Assembly: GCF_001570525.1 (NCBI RefSeq)
Contig: NZ_BBXC01000008.1
Location: forward strand, 353,216 to 417,215
DNA from: Herbidospora sakaeratensis
GTDB lineage: Bacteria > Actinomycetota > Actinomycetes > Streptosporangiales > Streptosporangiaceae
DNA: 64,000 nucleotides
Reading direction: 5' to 3'
Shown: piece by piece, positions 15,696-23,607 of the stretch
Layout: each line of letters opens with the position of its first letter
Position numbering within the stretch: the stretch's first letter is position 1
The notes under the pieces: model-generated
The model's input: the letters and a program-made list of their open reading frames with translations, nothing else
Told to the model about the DNA's origin: nothing
Database searches by the model: none
Translations under genes and position numbers: made by a program

Positions 15696-17081
15696 GTGAC
15701 GATCAGTGAGCTGATGCTCGCCGTGGCGCACGACGACCTGGAGCGCGCCCGCGAGGCGCTGCGGCGCGAACCCGACCTGAACCGCGGCCGCGGCACCCTG
15801 CCGCTCTACCGCGCGGCCCAGCGGGGCAACGCCGCGATGGTGACGCTGCTGCTCGAACACGGCGCCGACCCGAACCAGGCCTCCCACGGCGAAGAGGAGG
15901 GCCTGCCCCTGTGCGCGGCGGCCTCCTGGAACCACGAGGAGGCGCTCCGCGCCCTGCTGGAGGGCGGCGCCGACCCCGACCTGATCGAGTGCGACGAGTG
16001 GACCCCGCTGATGTGGACGGCCACCCTCGGCCACCTGGAGAGCGCCGACCTGCTGCTCGACTTCGGCGCCGACCCCGACCTGTGCTCGCCGCTGGTCGCC
16101 GCCGCCCGGTTCGGGGCCTACGGAGTGGTGTGGAGCCTGCTCGAACACGGCGCCACTCCTCTGTACGAGGCCCTGGAGGTCGCCCGCGCCCTCGCCACCC
16201 GCGACCTGACCGAGCTGGTCGACGGTTGCGACCCCCCGGCCGAGGTGTCACTGGCGGCCGACGGCACCACCCTGGTCTCCACGCCCTCCCCCGAGGGCGC
16301 CGAGGTCTCCCAGCGCGGCCACGCGGCCATCGCGACCCTCCTGGAGGACGCCCTCGGCGAGCGCCCGCCGGTCGAGGAGCTGATGCGGCGCGCGGTGCCC
16401 TACCGCGACGTCGACGAGGACGGGGAGACCTGGTGGGCGGCCGTGCACGCCATTCAGCGCCGCGCCGACGACGAGACCTTCGCCTCGGCGGTCGCCCTGG
16501 TCGGCCGCGACGACCCGATGGAGCGCGACTTCGGCGTGGACGTGCTGTCGCAGTTCGGCTTCACCGCCGGCACCCGCCCCTACCTCGACCGCACCCTGCC
16601 GGTCCTGCGCGACCTGGCCGAACACGAGCAGGACCCGCGCGTGATCGACTCGATCCTGCGCGCCCTGGGCCAGCAGGGCGACCCCCGGGTGCTGCCCGAC
16701 GTGCTGGCGCTGATCGACCGCCCGGGCCGGGTGCACACCGTGCGCGACCCGGTCGCCCTGTCGGCCGTGCTGCCGGGCGAGGACAAGGACGGCCTGGCGG
16801 CGCTGATCACCCTCTCGCGCGACCCGTCGGCCGACGTGCGCGATTACGCGACCTTCGGCCTCGCGGCCCTGGACGCCGACGGCGACGACCTCCGCTCGGC
16901 CCTCGCCGCCCGGCTGACCGACCCCGACCTGGTCACCGCGGCGGAGGCGACGCGCGGCCTGGCGATCCGGGGAGACGACCGGGCGGTGCGGGGGGTGCAC
17001 CGGGTGTTGTCGGAGAGCGCGGACGTCTACGCGCGCGACGTGGTCCTGCAGGCGGCCGGCACGCTGGGCCTGGACCTGTGA
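15696..17081 (+). CDS. Ankyrin-repeat plus HEAT-like repeat protein
   Basis: 461 aa. Residues ~1-170 hold four or five ankyrin repeats (LYRAAQRGNAAMVTLLLEHG, ALRALLEGGADPDL, LMWTATLGHLESADLLLDFG). From ~220 to the end it turns into HEAT/PBS-lyase-like helices (DPRVIDSILRALGQQGDPRV, LSRDPSADVRDYATFGLAAL). Both halves are protein-binding scaffolds; no enzyme domain or signal is seen. Start GTG at 15696 lies directly behind a -10-like stretch, so translation may be leaderless; ATG at 15714 is the alternative. Confidence 0.8.
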   Translation: MTISELMLAVAHDDLERAREALRREPDLNRGRGTLPLYRAAQRGNAAMVTLLLEHGADPNQASHGEEEGLPLCAAASWNHEEALRALLEGGADPDLIECDEWTPLMWTATLGHLESADLLLDFGADPDLCSPLVAAARFGAYGVVWSLLEHGATPLYEALEVARALATRDLTELVDGCDPPAEVSLAADGTTLVSTPSPEGAEVSQRGHAAIATLLEDALGERPPVEELMRRAVPYRDVDEDGETWWAAVHAIQRRADDETFASAVALVGRDDPMERDFGVDVLSQFGFTAGTRPYLDRTLPVLRDLAEHEQDPRVIDSILRALGQQGDPRVLPDVLALIDRPGRVHTVRDPVALSAVLPGEDKDGLAALITLSRDPSADVRDYATFGLAALDADGDDLRSALAARLTDPDLVTAAEATRGLAIRGDDRAVRGVHRVLSESADVYARDVVLQAAGTLGLDL

Positions 17082-17085
17082 GAGC

Positions 17086-17973
17086 TCACGGCCCCGACAA
17101 CGCGGGGGCCGCCGCCCTCAGGTCGGCCGCCAGGGCCTGGTCGCCCTCGGCCTCCCAGGTGTAGCCGGCTCCCCGCCCGCCCAGCACGAAGCAGTATTCG
17201 GCCGCGTCGGCCCGGAGCGTGAGGGCGACCTGCTGGCCCCCGTACCCGGAAGCGGGCCGCCCCGGAGCCAGGGGAAGGTGCCAGTCTCCTCCCCCGTCGC
17301 CGGTCAGGGTCAGCCGGATCGACCGGTCGCCCAGGTCGAGGCCGCTCAGCAGGGCCGTGGCCGGCAGCAGGCGGGCGCACAGGTCGGCCATCGGGTGGAG
17401 TTCCTCCGCCGTCGGCTTCGGGAGGTGCAGGCCCTCGGACACGGCGGTGTCGTGGGTGTGGATCCACGTCTCCAGGGCGCGGCCGAGGAGCTGGTCGCCG
17501 ACGGGCAGGGGCAGGCCGCCCGGGGTGATCATCCGGGCCGGGTCGGCGCCCGACAGGGCGTGGCAGAGGGCGTCGGCCTGGTCGCGCCACGACCGGCGGG
17601 TCTCCAGCAGGGAGCGGGAACGTTCGTGGTCGTGGACGGCGGCCGTGCGGGCCATGGGCTCGTCGTCGGTGATCGGGGGGCCGTGGACGGGCGCGCCGAC
17701 GGCCGCGGCGACCAGGCCGTCCTTGGCCATCAGGTGGCCCAGGAGCTCCTGGAGGTTCCAGCCTTCGACGATCTCCACGTCCCACGCGGTCGCCGAGGCG
17801 AAGACGGCGTCCATGGCGGCCACCCGGCCCGCGTAGGGGCGGGCCCACGCGACACAGGTCGCGGCGGGGCGGCGGCGGGCGGCGGCCGTGGCGAGCAGGC
17901 GGGCGCGCCCTCCCGACGGCGGGGCGACGGGGGCCTCGTCGAGCAGGTCGAGGTAGAGGCGGTCGAGGCTCAC
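17086..17973 (-). CDS. Maleylpyruvate isomerase family (mycothiol-dependent/DinB-like) protein
   Basis: 295 aa. The N-terminal ~60 residues are variable. The mycothiol-dependent maleylpyruvate isomerase (DinB-type four-helix) domain follows, with VEGWNLQELLGHLMAKDGLV and LGRALETWIHTHDTAV, whose His residues form the usual metal site. A C-terminal beta domain follows. The gene starts within the stop of the upstream ECF sigma factor (ATGA). In actinobacteria such sigma/MDMPI pairs are frequent and the partner is thought to regulate the sigma factor or respond to thiol stress. Enzymatic function is unproven. Confidence 0.78.
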   Translation of the reverse strand: MSLDRLYLDLLDEAPVAPPSGGRARLLATAAARRRPAATCVAWARPYAGRVAAMDAVFASATAWDVEIVEGWNLQELLGHLMAKDGLVAAAVGAPVHGPPITDDEPMARTAAVHDHERSRSLLETRRSWRDQADALCHALSGADPARMITPGGLPLPVGDQLLGRALETWIHTHDTAVSEGLHLPKPTAEELHPMADLCARLLPATALLSGLDLGDRSIRLTLTGDGGGDWHLPLAPGRPASGYGGQQVALTLRADAAEYCFVLGGRGAGYTWEAEGDQALAADLRAAAPALSGP

Positions 17974-18536
17974 AGCGCCTCCTCGTTCAGCGTCTCGGCC
18001 AGGCGGCGCAGGGCCAGCCGGATGCGGGACTTGGCGGTCCCCTCCGGTACGCCGATCTCCACCGCCACCTCGCGATAGGTGCGGCCGCCGTAGTAGGCCA
18101 GCTCTACCACCTGGCGCAGGGCGTCGGGCAAGCCTGCCACCGCCTCCCTGACCCGTTTGATCTCGTCGGCGGCCACGACGCCCTCTTCGAGGTCGTGGGG
18201 GCGTTCGAACAGGCGGGGGGCCAGGGCGCCGACGCGGCGGCGCTCCTCCGACCTGACGTGGTCGACCGAGCGCCGGTGGGCGACGGTCGCCAGGAAGGTG
18301 CGCAGGCTGCCGCGGGCGGGGTCGAAGCCCAGCGGCCGCTCCCAGAAGGCGGCGAAGACCTCCTGGGTGATGTCCTCGGCGGCGACCCGGTCGCGGGTCA
18401 CCCGCAGCGCCAGGCCGTAGAGCAGGGCGGAGAAGCGGTCGTACAGCTCGCCCAGCGCGGATTCGTCGCCGCTCACGACCCGGCGGTGGAACAGGTGGTC
18501 GTCCACGGCGGCTCCCCCACTCGTCGACCCGAGCAT
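17970..18536 (-). CDS. ECF sigma factor (SigK-like)
   Basis: 188 aa. Region 2 has ELYDRFSALLYGLALRV and AAEDITQEVFAAFWERP. Region 4 has LPDALRQVVELAYYGGRTYREVA with helix-turn-helix VAVEIGVPEGTAKSRIRLAL. This sequence is closest to the SigK/SigM-like ECF group. Start ATG at 18536; GTG at 18506 (VDDHLF) would fit homologues equally well. It is 25 bp from the divergent acyl-CoA dehydrogenase gene and overlaps its putative regulator gene downstream. Confidence 0.88.
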   Translation of the reverse strand: MLGSTSGGAAVDDHLFHRRVVSGDESALGELYDRFSALLYGLALRVTRDRVAAEDITQEVFAAFWERPLGFDPARGSLRTFLATVAHRRSVDHVRSEERRRVGALAPRLFERPHDLEEGVVAADEIKRVREAVAGLPDALRQVVELAYYGGRTYREVAVEIGVPEGTAKSRIRLALRRLAETLNEEAL

Positions 18537-18561
18537 CGCATTATTCGCCCGGGATGGTCAG

Positions 18562-20172
18562 ATGGATGACATGAGCCATGAAGTCATGAACCAGGTGCCG
18601 CCGCTGTCCGGTCACGACGTGGCGGCCGACCCGGCGCTGGCGGCGGCGCTGGCCCGGGAGGGCGCCGACTGGGCCGAGGGCGAGTTGCGGCAGCTGGGCA
18701 TGCTGGCGGGCACCGCGAAGGCGCAGGAGTGGGGGCGGCTGGCCAACGAGCACGAGCCGATCCTGCGCACGCACGACCGCTACGGCCACCGGATCGACGA
18801 GGTGGAGTTCCACCCGGCGTGGCACGAGCTGATGACCGTCGCCGTGGAGCACGGGCTGCACGCCGCGCCCTGGACGATGGCCCGGCCGGGCGCCCACGTG
18901 GCGCGGGCGGCCAAGTTCTACGTGTGGTCGCAGGTCGAGGCGGGCCACGGCTGCCCGATCTCGATGACGTACGCCTCGGTGGCCGCGCTGCGGCACGCCC
19001 CGGCGCTGGCGGGCGAGTGGGAGGCGGCGCTCGCCTCCCGTACCTACGACCCCGGCCTGCGCCCCCTGGCCGACAAGCGCGGGGTGCTCGCCGGGATGGC
19101 CATGACCGAGAAGCAGGGCGGCAGCGACGTCCGGGCGAACCTGACGGCCGCCGAGCCGCTCGGCGACGGGACCTATGCCCTGACCGGCCACAAGTGGTTC
19201 AACTCCGCGCCGATGTGCGACGTGTTCCTGGTGCTGGCCCAGGCGCCGGGCGGGCTCTCCTGCTTCCTGCTCCCCCGGGTGCTGCCCGACGGGACCCGCA
19301 ACGCCATCAGGCTCATGCGGCTGAAGGACAAGCTCGGCAACCGGTCGAACGCCTCGGCCGAGGTCGAGTACGACCACGCGGTCGCCTGGCTGGTCGGCGA
19401 GGAGGGGCGCGGGGTCCGGACGATCATCGAGATGGTCAACATGACCCGGCTTGACTGCGTGATCGGCTCGGCGGCGGGCATGCGGCTGGGGCTGACCCAG
19501 GCCGTCCACCACGCCCGGCACCGCACGGCCTTCGGCCGGCTCCTGATCGACCAGCCGCTGATGCGCAACGTGCTGGCCGACCTGGCGCTGGAGTCCGAGG
19601 CGGCCACGGTGCTGATGATGCGCCTCGCCGGGGCCACCGACCGGGCCGTCGCCGGCCAGGCGCACGAGGGGCTGTTCCGGCGGGTGGCCCTGGCGGCCGG
19701 GAAGTACTGGGTCTGCAAACGCGCCGCCGGGCACGCCGCCGAGGCGCTCGAGTGCCTGGGCGGCAACGGCTACGTCGAGGAGTCGGGCCTGCCACGGCTG
19801 TTCCGCGAGTCGCCCCTGAACGGCATCTGGGAGGGCTCGGGCAACGTCGCCGCGCTCGACCTGACGCGGGCCCTCACCCGCGAGCCCGAGGCCGCCGAGG
19901 CGTTCTTCACCGAGGTCGAGCTCGCCACCGACCCGCGCGTGTCCGAATCGGTGAGCCGGGTGCGCAAGACCCTGGCCCACGCCACCGAGGCCGACGCGCG
20001 GCGGCTCGCCGAGGAGATGGCGCTGGTGCTGCAGGCGTCGCTGCTGATCAGGTTCGCCCCGGCGAGCGTGGCCGACGCGTTCTGCGCCTCGCGGCTCGGC
20101 GGCGGCTCGGGCCGCGCCTACGGCGCCCTCGGGCCCGGCCCGGACCTCGACGCGATCCTGGCCCGGATCTGA
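18562..20172 (+). CDS. AidB-like acyl-CoA dehydrogenase
   Basis: 536-aa FAD enzyme of the AidB/isovaleryl-CoA dehydrogenase-like branch. Family motifs are clear: GMAMTEKQGGSDVRAN near residue 177, GHKWFNSAPMCDVFLVLAQ, RLKDKLGNRSNASAEVEY and ALECLGGNGYVEESGLPRLF with FRESPLNGIWEGSGN. AidB proteins bind DNA or protect from alkylation in E. coli, but in actinobacteria the substrate is usually unknown. ATG at 18562 or 18571; neither has a clear ribosome site. It probably shares a promoter region with the divergent ECF sigma gene. Confidence 0.9.
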   Translation: MDDMSHEVMNQVPPLSGHDVAADPALAAALAREGADWAEGELRQLGMLAGTAKAQEWGRLANEHEPILRTHDRYGHRIDEVEFHPAWHELMTVAVEHGLHAAPWTMARPGAHVARAAKFYVWSQVEAGHGCPISMTYASVAALRHAPALAGEWEAALASRTYDPGLRPLADKRGVLAGMAMTEKQGGSDVRANLTAAEPLGDGTYALTGHKWFNSAPMCDVFLVLAQAPGGLSCFLLPRVLPDGTRNAIRLMRLKDKLGNRSNASAEVEYDHAVAWLVGEEGRGVRTIIEMVNMTRLDCVIGSAAGMRLGLTQAVHHARHRTAFGRLLIDQPLMRNVLADLALESEAATVLMMRLAGATDRAVAGQAHEGLFRRVALAAGKYWVCKRAAGHAAEALECLGGNGYVEESGLPRLFRESPLNGIWEGSGNVAALDLTRALTREPEAAEAFFTEVELATDPRVSESVSRVRKTLAHATEADARRLAEEMALVLQASLLIRFAPASVADAFCASRLGGGSGRAYGALGPGPDLDAILARI

Positions 20173-20239
20173 GTCACCCGACCGCTACGCCCCGGAAACA
20201 CGGAGGAAACGGCCCGGCGCTCTCATGAAGGGGACTCAC

Positions 20240-20343
20240 CGGAGGGTGAGGCGCACCTAGGGTTCCGCTCGGGTTCCGAGGCTGGTCCGAGAGGTGCAGG
20301 CGGCCGTCAGGCCGTTCCACGGCGGGAGAAAAGCCCGGGAGAC
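20240..20343 (+). promoter_or_regulatory. Guanidine-I (ykkC) riboswitch
   Basis: The leader contains the conserved ykkC elements in order: ACCTAGGGTTCCG (20255-20267), CTGGTCCGAGAGG (20282-20294) and ACGGCGGGAGAAAAGCCCGG (20319-20338) followed by GAGAC. This is a near-consensus guanidine-I aptamer. It precedes a guanidine hydrolase-like gene and an ABC importer. Binding of guanidinium should switch the operon on through the terminator next to it. The 5' edge is approximate. Confidence 0.93.
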
Positions 20344-20358
20344 AGTCACGTGTCGGCT

Positions 20359-20379
20359 GCCTCCCGACGTGAGGCTTTT
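20359..20379 (+). terminator. Expression-platform terminator of the guanidine riboswitch
   Basis: GCCTC (20359-20363) and GAGGC (20371-20375) form a hairpin followed by TTTT. It lies between the aptamer and the ribosome site AAGGAG at 20386-20391. Part of the stem can compete with the aptamer's 3' side, as expected for ligand-controlled antitermination. Confidence 0.7.
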
Positions 20380-20396
20380 CCCGAAAAGGAGTGCCC

Positions 20397-21518
20397 GTGG
20401 GACACCTCCACGACAACTACGGCCCCGAGGCCCGGTCGGCCGTCGAGCGCGAGGCCGCGCTGCCCACCACCATGCACCGGCGCGAGATCGAGCGCGGCCT
20501 GGAACTCGGCCTCCAAGGGGCCGACTCGATCGTCGACCGGACCATCCCCACCTTCTCCCGGGGCGAGCTGCCGCACTTCGCCGGCATCAACACCTTCCTC
20601 AAGGCCCCGTACGTCGAGGACGTGCGCAAATGCGGCGACTACGACGTGGCGGTGATCGGCGCGCCCTTCGACGGCGGCACCACCTACCGGTCGGGCACCC
20701 GGTTCGGCCCCCAGGGCATCCGTAAGATCAGCGCCCTCTACGGCCCCTACAGCTTCGAGCTCGGCGTCGACCTGCGGGAGTCGATCACCATCTGCGACCT
20801 GGGCGACATCTTCACCATCCCGGCCAACATCGAGAAGACGTTCGACCAGATCAGCAAGGGCGTCTCCCACGTCTACGCGTCGGGGGCGTTCCCCGTCGTG
20901 CTGGGCGGCGACCACTCGATCGGCTACCCGACCGTGCGGGCGGTGGCCGAGCACCACACCGGGAACGTCGGGATCATCCACTTCGACCGCCACGTCGACA
21001 CCCAGGAGACCGACCTCGACGAGCGGATGCACACCACACCCTGGTTCCACGCCACCGACCTGCCGAACGTGCCGCCGAAGAACCTCGTCCAGATCGGGAT
21101 CGGCGGCTGGCAGGCGCCTCGGCCGGGCGTGAAGGTCGGCCGCGAGCGCGGCACCACCATCATGACCGTCACCGACTGCGTCGAGATGGGCATCGAGGCC
21201 GCCGCCGAGCGGGCCCTGGAGGTGGCCTGGGACGGGGCCGAGGCCGTGTGGTTGTCGTTCGACGTCGACTGCCTCGACGCCGCGTTCGTGCCCGGCACCG
21301 GCTGGCCGGAGCCGGGCGGCTTCCTGCCGCGCGAGGTGCTGAAGTTCATCCAGCTCATCGCCGACGCCCGGCCGCTGGCCGGCATCGAGGTGGTCGAGTG
21401 CGCGCCGCCCTACGACAACGCCGAGATCACCTCCCTCATCGCCACCCGCGTCATCTGCGACACCCTCGGGTGCCTGGTCCGCGCGGGTCACCTCCCCAAG
21501 AAGAAGGGAGCGGCGTGA
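20397..21518 (+). CDS. gdmH: Guanidine hydrolase-like enzyme of the agmatinase/arginase family
   Basis: 373-aa ureohydrolase. The binuclear metal motifs are GGDHSIG, HFDRHVDTQE (D-R-H-V-D in place of DAHxD) and SFDVDCLDAAF. The segment MHTTPWFHAT resembles that of the nickel-dependent guanidine hydrolase GdmH of cyanobacteria (Sll1077) rather than agmatinases. The riboswitch and the ABC importer support guanidine as substrate, giving urea and ammonium. Start GTG at 20397 is chosen because AAGGAG is 5 bp upstream. The TGA overlaps the next ATG. No nickel-insertion genes are nearby, unlike the cyanobacterial cluster. Confidence 0.87.
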   Translation: MGHLHDNYGPEARSAVEREAALPTTMHRREIERGLELGLQGADSIVDRTIPTFSRGELPHFAGINTFLKAPYVEDVRKCGDYDVAVIGAPFDGGTTYRSGTRFGPQGIRKISALYGPYSFELGVDLRESITICDLGDIFTIPANIEKTFDQISKGVSHVYASGAFPVVLGGDHSIGYPTVRAVAEHHTGNVGIIHFDRHVDTQETDLDERMHTTPWFHATDLPNVPPKNLVQIGIGGWQAPRPGVKVGRERGTTIMTVTDCVEMGIEAAAERALEVAWDGAEAVWLSFDVDCLDAAFVPGTGWPEPGGFLPREVLKFIQLIADARPLAGIEVVECAPPYDNAEITSLIATRVICDTLGCLVRAGHLPKKKGAA

Positions 21519-22486
21519 TGTTCCGTCGCGTGCTCTTGGTCTTAGTGCTCTGTACGGCCTGCGCCGCCGCCCCGGCCGAACCCGCCACGCCCTCGGCCGC
21601 GCCGATCACGCTCGGCTTCAGCGCCTGGCCCGGCTGGTTCCCCTGGCAGGTCGCCCAGGAGCAGGGCCTGTTCGAGAAGAACGGGGTGACGGTCGAGCTG
21701 AAGTACTTCGACAGCTACACCGACTCGCTGAACGCCCTGGCGACCGGCACGATCGACGCCAACAGCCAGACCCTCAACGACACGCTCGCCTCGGTGGCCG
21801 GCGGGGCGCAGCAGAGCATCGTGCTGGTCAACGACAACTCGACCGGCAACGACCAGATCATCGCCGCGCCCGGCATCACGACCCCGGCCGACCTGAAGGG
21901 CAAGACGGTCGCCGCCGAGCAGGGCACGGTCGACCACTACCTGCTGCTGCTCGCCCTGGAGAAGGCCGGCCTGTCGGAGGCCGACGTGAAGTTCACCCCG
22001 ATGCTGACCGACGCCGCCGCCGCGGCCTTCGTCGCGGGCCAGGTCGACGCCGTCGGCGCGTTCGCGCCCTTCACCTCGACGGCGCTGGAGCGCGAGGGCA
22101 GCACGGCCGTCGCGACCTCGGCCGACTTCCCCGGCGCAATCCCCGACCACCTGGTGGTCACCCGCGACCTGCTCTCCCGCGACGAGAAGGCGGTCCAGGG
22201 CCTGGTGAACACGTGGTTCGACACGATCGAGTGGATCGGGGCCAACCGGGCGAAGGCCGTGGAGATCATGGCCAAGCGCGGCGGGGTGACGCCGGCGGAG
22301 TACGAGACGTACGACAAGGGCACCACGATCTTCACCCTCGACCAGAACCGGACCGCCTTCACCGGCGCGCTCGACCAGCAGGCGAAGCTGATCTCCGACT
22401 TCCTGGTCGCGACCGAACTCGTCGACGCGGCCCCGCCGCTCGAAGGCCTGTTCATATCCAAGTTCGTGGAGGCCGTCCAGCCATGA
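21518..22486 (+). CDS. ABC transporter substrate-binding lipoprotein (SsuA/NMT1-like), probably for guanidine
   Basis: 322 aa. A signal peptide ends in the lipobox LCTAC near residue 15, so the protein is anchored outside the membrane. The mature part is a type II binding protein of the nitrate/sulfonate/taurine group: ITLGFSAWPGWFPWQVAQEQ, LNALATGTIDANSQTL and DLKGKTVAAEQGTVDHY. Riboswitch control of the operon suggests guanidinium as ligand. ATG at 21518 overlaps the gdmH stop; its own stop overlaps the ATG of a 76-aa ORF. Confidence 0.88.
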   Translation: MFRRVLLVLVLCTACAAAPAEPATPSAAPITLGFSAWPGWFPWQVAQEQGLFEKNGVTVELKYFDSYTDSLNALATGTIDANSQTLNDTLASVAGGAQQSIVLVNDNSTGNDQIIAAPGITTPADLKGKTVAAEQGTVDHYLLLLALEKAGLSEADVKFTPMLTDAAAAAFVAGQVDAVGAFAPFTSTALEREGSTAVATSADFPGAIPDHLVVTRDLLSRDEKAVQGLVNTWFDTIEWIGANRAKAVEIMAKRGGVTPAEYETYDKGTTIFTLDQNRTAFTGALDQQAKLISDFLVATELVDAAPPLEGLFISKFVEAVQP

Positions 22487-22713
22487 CCCTCGCCAACCGC
22501 CACCGCGTCCGCGTGACCTCGTCCGGGACGACCGCCCGCACCGCGAACACCCGCCGCACCACCGGCACTCCCGACGGCGCCCCGGCCGTGACCCACGAGT
22601 TCGCCCCGGCCCTGCCGCCGGGGCCGGTGGCCAACGCGGCCCGCCAGGTGGTCGTCGCCGTGACCGACGGGTCGTGGCAGGTCGAAGCGTCGGGCGAGGG
22701 CAGCGATGGCTGA
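22483..22713 (+). CDS. Small uncharacterised protein coupled to the guanidine importer genes
   Basis: 76 aa, ATG overlapping the binding-protein stop (ATGA). The N-terminal ~35 residues are Arg/Thr-rich and look disordered; the C-terminal part ANAARQVVVAVTDGSWQVEA could form a small beta hairpin. No signal, membrane helix, Cys or metal motif is visible. It sits between binding protein and permease, where homologous operons often have no gene. The exact coupling argues for translation, but it could be a chance extension. Confidence 0.5.
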   Translation: MTLANRHRVRVTSSGTTARTANTRRTTGTPDGAPAVTHEFAPALPPGPVANAARQVVVAVTDGSWQVEASGEGSDG

Positions 22714-22779
22714 CGCGGCACCAGAACGAGGTGCCCGAAATTTCGTGACATCGGGTGCGTGCTCGTCAGGAGGTGCGTC

Positions 22780-23607
22780 ATGGTGAGCGTGGACTCGCCT
22801 CCCGTCGAGCGGGCCGCCTCCCCCGCGCCGCGCGTCAAGCTCCTCAAGACCGAGGTCTCCCGCCGGACCGCCTGGATCCTGCGGGTCTCCTCGGTCGCGG
22901 TGCCGCTCGTGGTCTGGTGGGCGGTCAGCGGTTCGGGGATCGTGCCCGACCGGTTCCTGCCCGCGCCGCCCGAGGTGTGGGCCGCCTTCGCCGAGATGGC
23001 CGCCAGCGGGGACCTGCAGAACGACCTGCTGGCCAGTCTCGGCCGGATCGGGGCCGGATTCGCGCTGGCGGTGCTGATCTCCGTTCCGCTGGGGTTCCTG
23101 ATGGGCACCGTCGGCTGGGCGCAGCCCCTATTCGAGCCGATCATCGGGATCCTGCGTTACCTCCCGGCCTCGGCGTTCATCCCGTTGCTGATCATCTGGC
23201 TCGGCATCGGGGAGACGTCCAAGATCGCTCTGCTGGTGCTCGGAGTGGTGTTCTTCAACACCCTCATGACCGCCGACGTCGTGCGGCAGGTTCCGAGGAG
23301 GCTGCTCGACGTCTCGGCCACGCTCGGGGCCGGGCGGGCCCGGGTCGCCGCGCGGGTGGTGTTCCCGCACTCGCTCCCGGGCATCCTGGACGCCCTCCGC
23401 GTCAACGCCGCCGTCGCCTACAACCTCGTCGTCGTGGCCGAGCTGATCGCGGCGACCTCCGGCCTGGGCTACCGGATCACCCGGGCCCAGCGGTTCCTGC
23501 AGACCGACAAGATCTTCGCCATCCTCATCGTCATCGGCCTCATCGGCCTGACCATCGACGTCACGCTGAGAGTCCTGCGGGCCCGGGTCGGCAGGTGGTC
23601 GGCGTGA
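22780..23607 (+). CDS. ABC transporter permease (SsuC/TauC-like), probably for guanidine
   Basis: 275-aa inner-membrane permease with about six spans. The N-terminal helix WILRVSSVAVPLVVWWAVSG and the EAA-type loop DVSATLGAGRARVAARVVFP are typical of the nitrate/sulfonate importers. Start ATG at 22780 follows a full ribosome site AGGAGG (22768-22773). A 66-bp gap separates it from the 76-aa ORF, the only larger gap in the operon. Its TGA overlaps the GTG of the ATPase gene. Confidence 0.9.
   Translation: MVSVDSPPVERAASPAPRVKLLKTEVSRRTAWILRVSSVAVPLVVWWAVSGSGIVPDRFLPAPPEVWAAFAEMAASGDLQNDLLASLGRIGAGFALAVLISVPLGFLMGTVGWAQPLFEPIIGILRYLPASAFIPLLIIWLGIGETSKIALLVLGVVFFNTLMTADVVRQVPRRLLDVSATLGAGRARVAARVVFPHSLPGILDALRVNAAVAYNLVVVAELIAATSGLGYRITRAQRFLQTDKIFAILIVIGLIGLTIDVTLRVLRARVGRWSA

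Noticed and set aside
20397..21518. Annotation as plain agmatinase (SpeB)
   Set aside because: The metal motif HFDRHVDTQE, the TTPWFHAT block, the guanidine riboswitch and the importer favour a guanidine hydrolase.
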